Part shown: positions 4,635-6,353 of the stretch, in pieces | Layout: each line of letters opens with the position of its first letter | How positions within the stretch are numbered: the first letter of the stretch is position 1 | Assembly: GCA_012961305.1 (NCBI GenBank) | Contig: DTZQ01000037.1 | Coordinates: forward strand, 1-6,353 | Direction: 5' to 3' | Length of the DNA stretch: 6,353 nt | Source: Armatimonadota bacterium | GTDB taxonomy: Bacteria; Armatimonadota; UBA10988; DTZQ01 | Position numbers and translations under genes: made by a program | Notes under the pieces: model-generated | Database searches by the model: none | Seen by the model: the letters and a program-made list of their open reading frames with translations, nothing else | Told to the model about the DNA's origin: nothing

Positions 4635-5788
4635 CCCCTAACTGCCCAACGTTAGATATTGAAGCCTACCGGCCCCTGTTCCCCGTCACCCAGCACCACA
4701 TTTTCCTCAACCACGCGGCGGTGGCCCCGGTTTCGACTCGGGTGGTGGAGGCGGTAAACGAATACTTCACCGACGTACTGCGGGCGGGAGGAACCAACGA
4801 ACCGGCCTGGTTGGAGCGGGTGAAGAAGGCCCGGGCGGATGCGGCGGCGCTGGTGGGGGCAGAGCCGGAGGAAATTGCCTTCGTGAAGAACACCACGGAG
4901 GGACTGTTGTTCGTGGCCAATGGAATCCGCTGGCGGGAGGGGGACAATGCAGTCACGGCCAGTTGTGAGTTCCCGGCCAATGTATACCCCTGGCGCAACC
5001 TGGCCCGTTGGGGGGTGGAGACGCGCTTTGTAAAGCCGCGCGGGGGGCGTATTTTGGTGGACGACGTGCGGGCCGCCCTGGACCGGCGCACGCGGGTGGT
5101 ATCCCTCAGTTTCGTGCAGTACTTCAACGGCTTTCGGGCCGATTTGGAGGCCCTGGGCACCCTCTGTCGGGAGCGGGGCGTGTTGTTCTGTGTGGATGCC
5201 ATTCAGGGATTGGGAGCCCTCCAATTAGACGTGAGCCGTACGCCGGTGGACTTCTTCTCCGCCGATGGGCACAAGTGGCTGTTGGCTCCGGAAGGCATAG
5301 GGGTCTTCTACTGTCGCCGGGAGCGGCTGGAGGATTTGGAACCCCTGGAGGCGGGTTGGTGGAGCGTGCAGAAGGCCACTTACTACGCTCCCGATTACAG
5401 CACTTACACGGCTCCCCTGCGGAACGACGCCCAACGGTTCGAGCCGGGCACGCGCAACAACGCGGGGCTGTTTGGTCTTGGCGCGGCCCTGGCCCTGCTG
5501 CGGGAGATAGGCATTCTGCGCATTGAAGCCCGCATCCTGGCGCTGACCGACCGACTTATTGAGGGCCTCCAACGACGCGGGTACACCATACTAAGTCCCT
5601 TGCGTCCTGCCGAGCGCTCGGGCATCGTCACTTTCCGCCGCAAGGGACAGCCGGCCCTGCAACTCCACCGTCGTCTGCGGGAGGCCAACATCTTGGTGTC
5701 CTTGCGGCACAACGCAGTGCGCGTCTCCCCCCACTTCTACAACACGGAGGAGGAAATAGACGCGCTGTTAGAGGCCCTACCGGCTTGA
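4631..5788 (+). CDS. PLP-dependent class V aminotransferase-fold enzyme, lacking the desulfurase cysteine
   Basis: This 385-residue fold-type I PLP enzyme is of the class V (NifS/SufS/isopenicillin-N-epimerase) group. Landmarks are FLNHAAVAP (25-33), phosphate-binding VKNTTEGL (85-92), the SFVQYFNG strand (160-167), cofactor Asp189 and Gln192 in CVDAIQGLG (187-195), the Schiff-base lysine in SADGHKWLLAP (Lys215), and a carboxylate-binding arginine in VRVSPHFYNT (Arg364). SufS-type cysteine desulfurases carry a Cys-containing loop between the equivalents of residues 356 and 364. Here that segment is short (VSLRHNAVR) with no cysteine, so direct cysteine desulfuration by the usual persulfide route is unlikely. 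Epimerase, lyase or kynureninase-like chemistry are alternatives. ATG 4631 is favoured because it overlaps the nuclease stop as ATGA, with GGAG (4616-4619) and AAGG upstream. An in-frame ATG at 4571 would run 60 bases into the nuclease gene. Confidence 0.88.
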   Translation: MTPNCPTLDIEAYRPLFPVTQHHIFLNHAAVAPVSTRVVEAVNEYFTDVLRAGGTNEPAWLERVKKARADAAALVGAEPEEIAFVKNTTEGLLFVANGIRWREGDNAVTASCEFPANVYPWRNLARWGVETRFVKPRGGRILVDDVRAALDRRTRVVSLSFVQYFNGFRADLEALGTLCRERGVLFCVDAIQGLGALQLDVSRTPVDFFSADGHKWLLAPEGIGVFYCRRERLEDLEPLEAGWWSVQKATYYAPDYSTYTAPLRNDAQRFEPGTRNNAGLFGLGAALALLREIGILRIEARILALTDRLIEGLQRRGYTILSPLRPAERSGIVTFRRKGQPALQLHRRLREANILVSLRHNAVRVSPHFYNTEEEIDALLEALPA

Positions 5789-5803
5789 GAAGAGGAGAAG
5801 GCC

Positions 5804-6310
5804 ATGAACCGACCCAAACACGAATTTCGGGCCGGCCTGGTGCAGGCTACTATTTGGGAAAACCGGGCCGAACGCGAGGGCGAGGTGGTGACCTACTACC
5901 GGGTGGAAATCAAAAGGTCCTACCAAGACCAGGAGGGCAACTGGCAGGACACTCATTATTTTCGTCCCAGCGACCTACCACGGGTGGCCCTGGTAGCCAA
6001 CAAGGCCTACGAATACTTGACTCTGCGGGAGCGGCGACCGGAGCAGGAAATGCCAACGGAAGTACCACCGCCTCCTGCTTATCCTGAAGAGGAGGAGGAA
6101 GTCTTCGCCGAGGAGGCCTTAACGGAAGAGGTTGCGGCGGAAGAAATGATTACCGAGCAGCAGGAACGGGCCATTCGCCATTTAGTTCAAATGGCGGGCC
6201 TGAGTGAGCAGGAGTTACGGGAGCGGCTGGTACAGGACTATGGAAAGACCTCCGTAGAGGGACTGACCTATCAAGAAGCCACAGCCCTCATTCGGGCCTT
6301 GCAGGCATAG
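5804..6310 (+). CDS. Two-domain protein of unknown function with an acidic/proline linker
   Basis: The 168 residues form three parts. Residues 1-75 look like a compact beta-rich domain, with FRAGLVQATIWEN (8-20), a YYRVEIKRSYQD strand (31-42) and DLPRVALVANKAYEYL (57-72). Residues 78-116 are a linker rich in proline and glutamate, with a PPPP run and five consecutive glutamates. Residues 117-168 form a helical tail (ITEQQERAIRHLV... and LTYQEATALIRAL) resembling the C-terminal helical module seen on some phage-type ssDNA-annealing proteins. I do not recognise a named family. A nucleic-acid-binding role, with the nuclease of the same operon as a possible partner, is only an inference. It has a good ribosome binding site, AGGAG (5793-5797) six bases from the ATG, and starts 15 bases after the upstream stop, so it is likely the last gene of this transcript within the window. 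It has no signal peptide or membrane segment. Confidence 0.8.
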   Translation: MNRPKHEFRAGLVQATIWENRAEREGEVVTYYRVEIKRSYQDQEGNWQDTHYFRPSDLPRVALVANKAYEYLTLRERRPEQEMPTEVPPPPAYPEEEEEVFAEEALTEEVAAEEMITEQQERAIRHLVQMAGLSEQELRERLVQDYGKTSVEGLTYQEATALIRALQA

Positions 6311-6353
6311 AAGGTAGAAACGAATATCGGAAGAAACCCTCCTTCCTACAACA

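Noticed and set aside
6329..6346. Terminator after the last gene (GGAAG/CTTCC)
   Set aside because: The stem is only 5 bp with an 8-base loop and no T-run follows, so it is not convincing as an intrinsic terminator.

Overview
The window reads as a compact, GC-rich bacterial chromosome segment with two divergent operons separated by a 292-bp regulatory gap. Overlapping stops and starts, strong Shine-Dalgarno sites and sigma70-type promoters are all visible. Protein content (a Thi4-type thiazole synthase, a sugar-kinase/HAD/deoxyhypusine-synthase-like cluster, a class V aminotransferase-fold enzyme) suggests a deep-branching, possibly thermophilic or anaerobic bacterium. Chloroflexota is my tentative guess from family resemblance only. 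There is no sign of phage, IS elements, CRISPR or RNA genes.

Left operon (minus strand, transcribed from about 2208 towards 1): a HAD-family phosphatase (1350-2186), a deoxyhypusine-synthase-like protein that lacks the catalytic lysine (376-1350), and the N-terminal part of an RfaE/HldE-like PfkB sugar kinase (32-379, running off the left edge). The genes overlap as TAATG and ATGA, so they are probably translationally coupled. A TGC-extended TATAAT -10 with a TTGACG -35 sits just upstream. The kinase frame is broken by a TAG (32-34), after which the same frame continues with family-like sequence. This is either a nonsense mutation or a sequencing error.

Intergenic region (2187-2478): two divergent promoters about 30 bp apart. 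The rightward one is near-consensus (TTGACA, 17 bp, TACAAT). A perfect 13-bp palindrome lies just after its predicted start site, followed by a roughly 165-nt leader with three potential hairpins and a consensus AGGAGGT ribosome binding site.

Right operon (plus strand): Thi4-type ADP-thiazole synthase (2479-3267) with a cysteine at the sulfur-donor position, a zinc-less MDR dehydrogenase (3270-4259), a small intracellular SNase-fold nuclease (4266-4634), a PLP-dependent class V aminotransferase-fold enzyme without the desulfurase cysteine loop (4631-5788), and a two-domain protein of unknown function with an acidic/proline linker (5804-6310). Gaps are 2, 6, -4 and 15 nt, which supports one transcript. 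The lead gene points to thiamine thiazole synthesis; the rest do not form a recognised pathway with it.

The most noteworthy items are the lysine-less deoxyhypusine-synthase-like protein in a sugar-kinase/phosphatase operon, the cysteine-type bacterial Thi4 behind a strong promoter with an operator-like palindrome, and the in-frame amber codon in the kinase.
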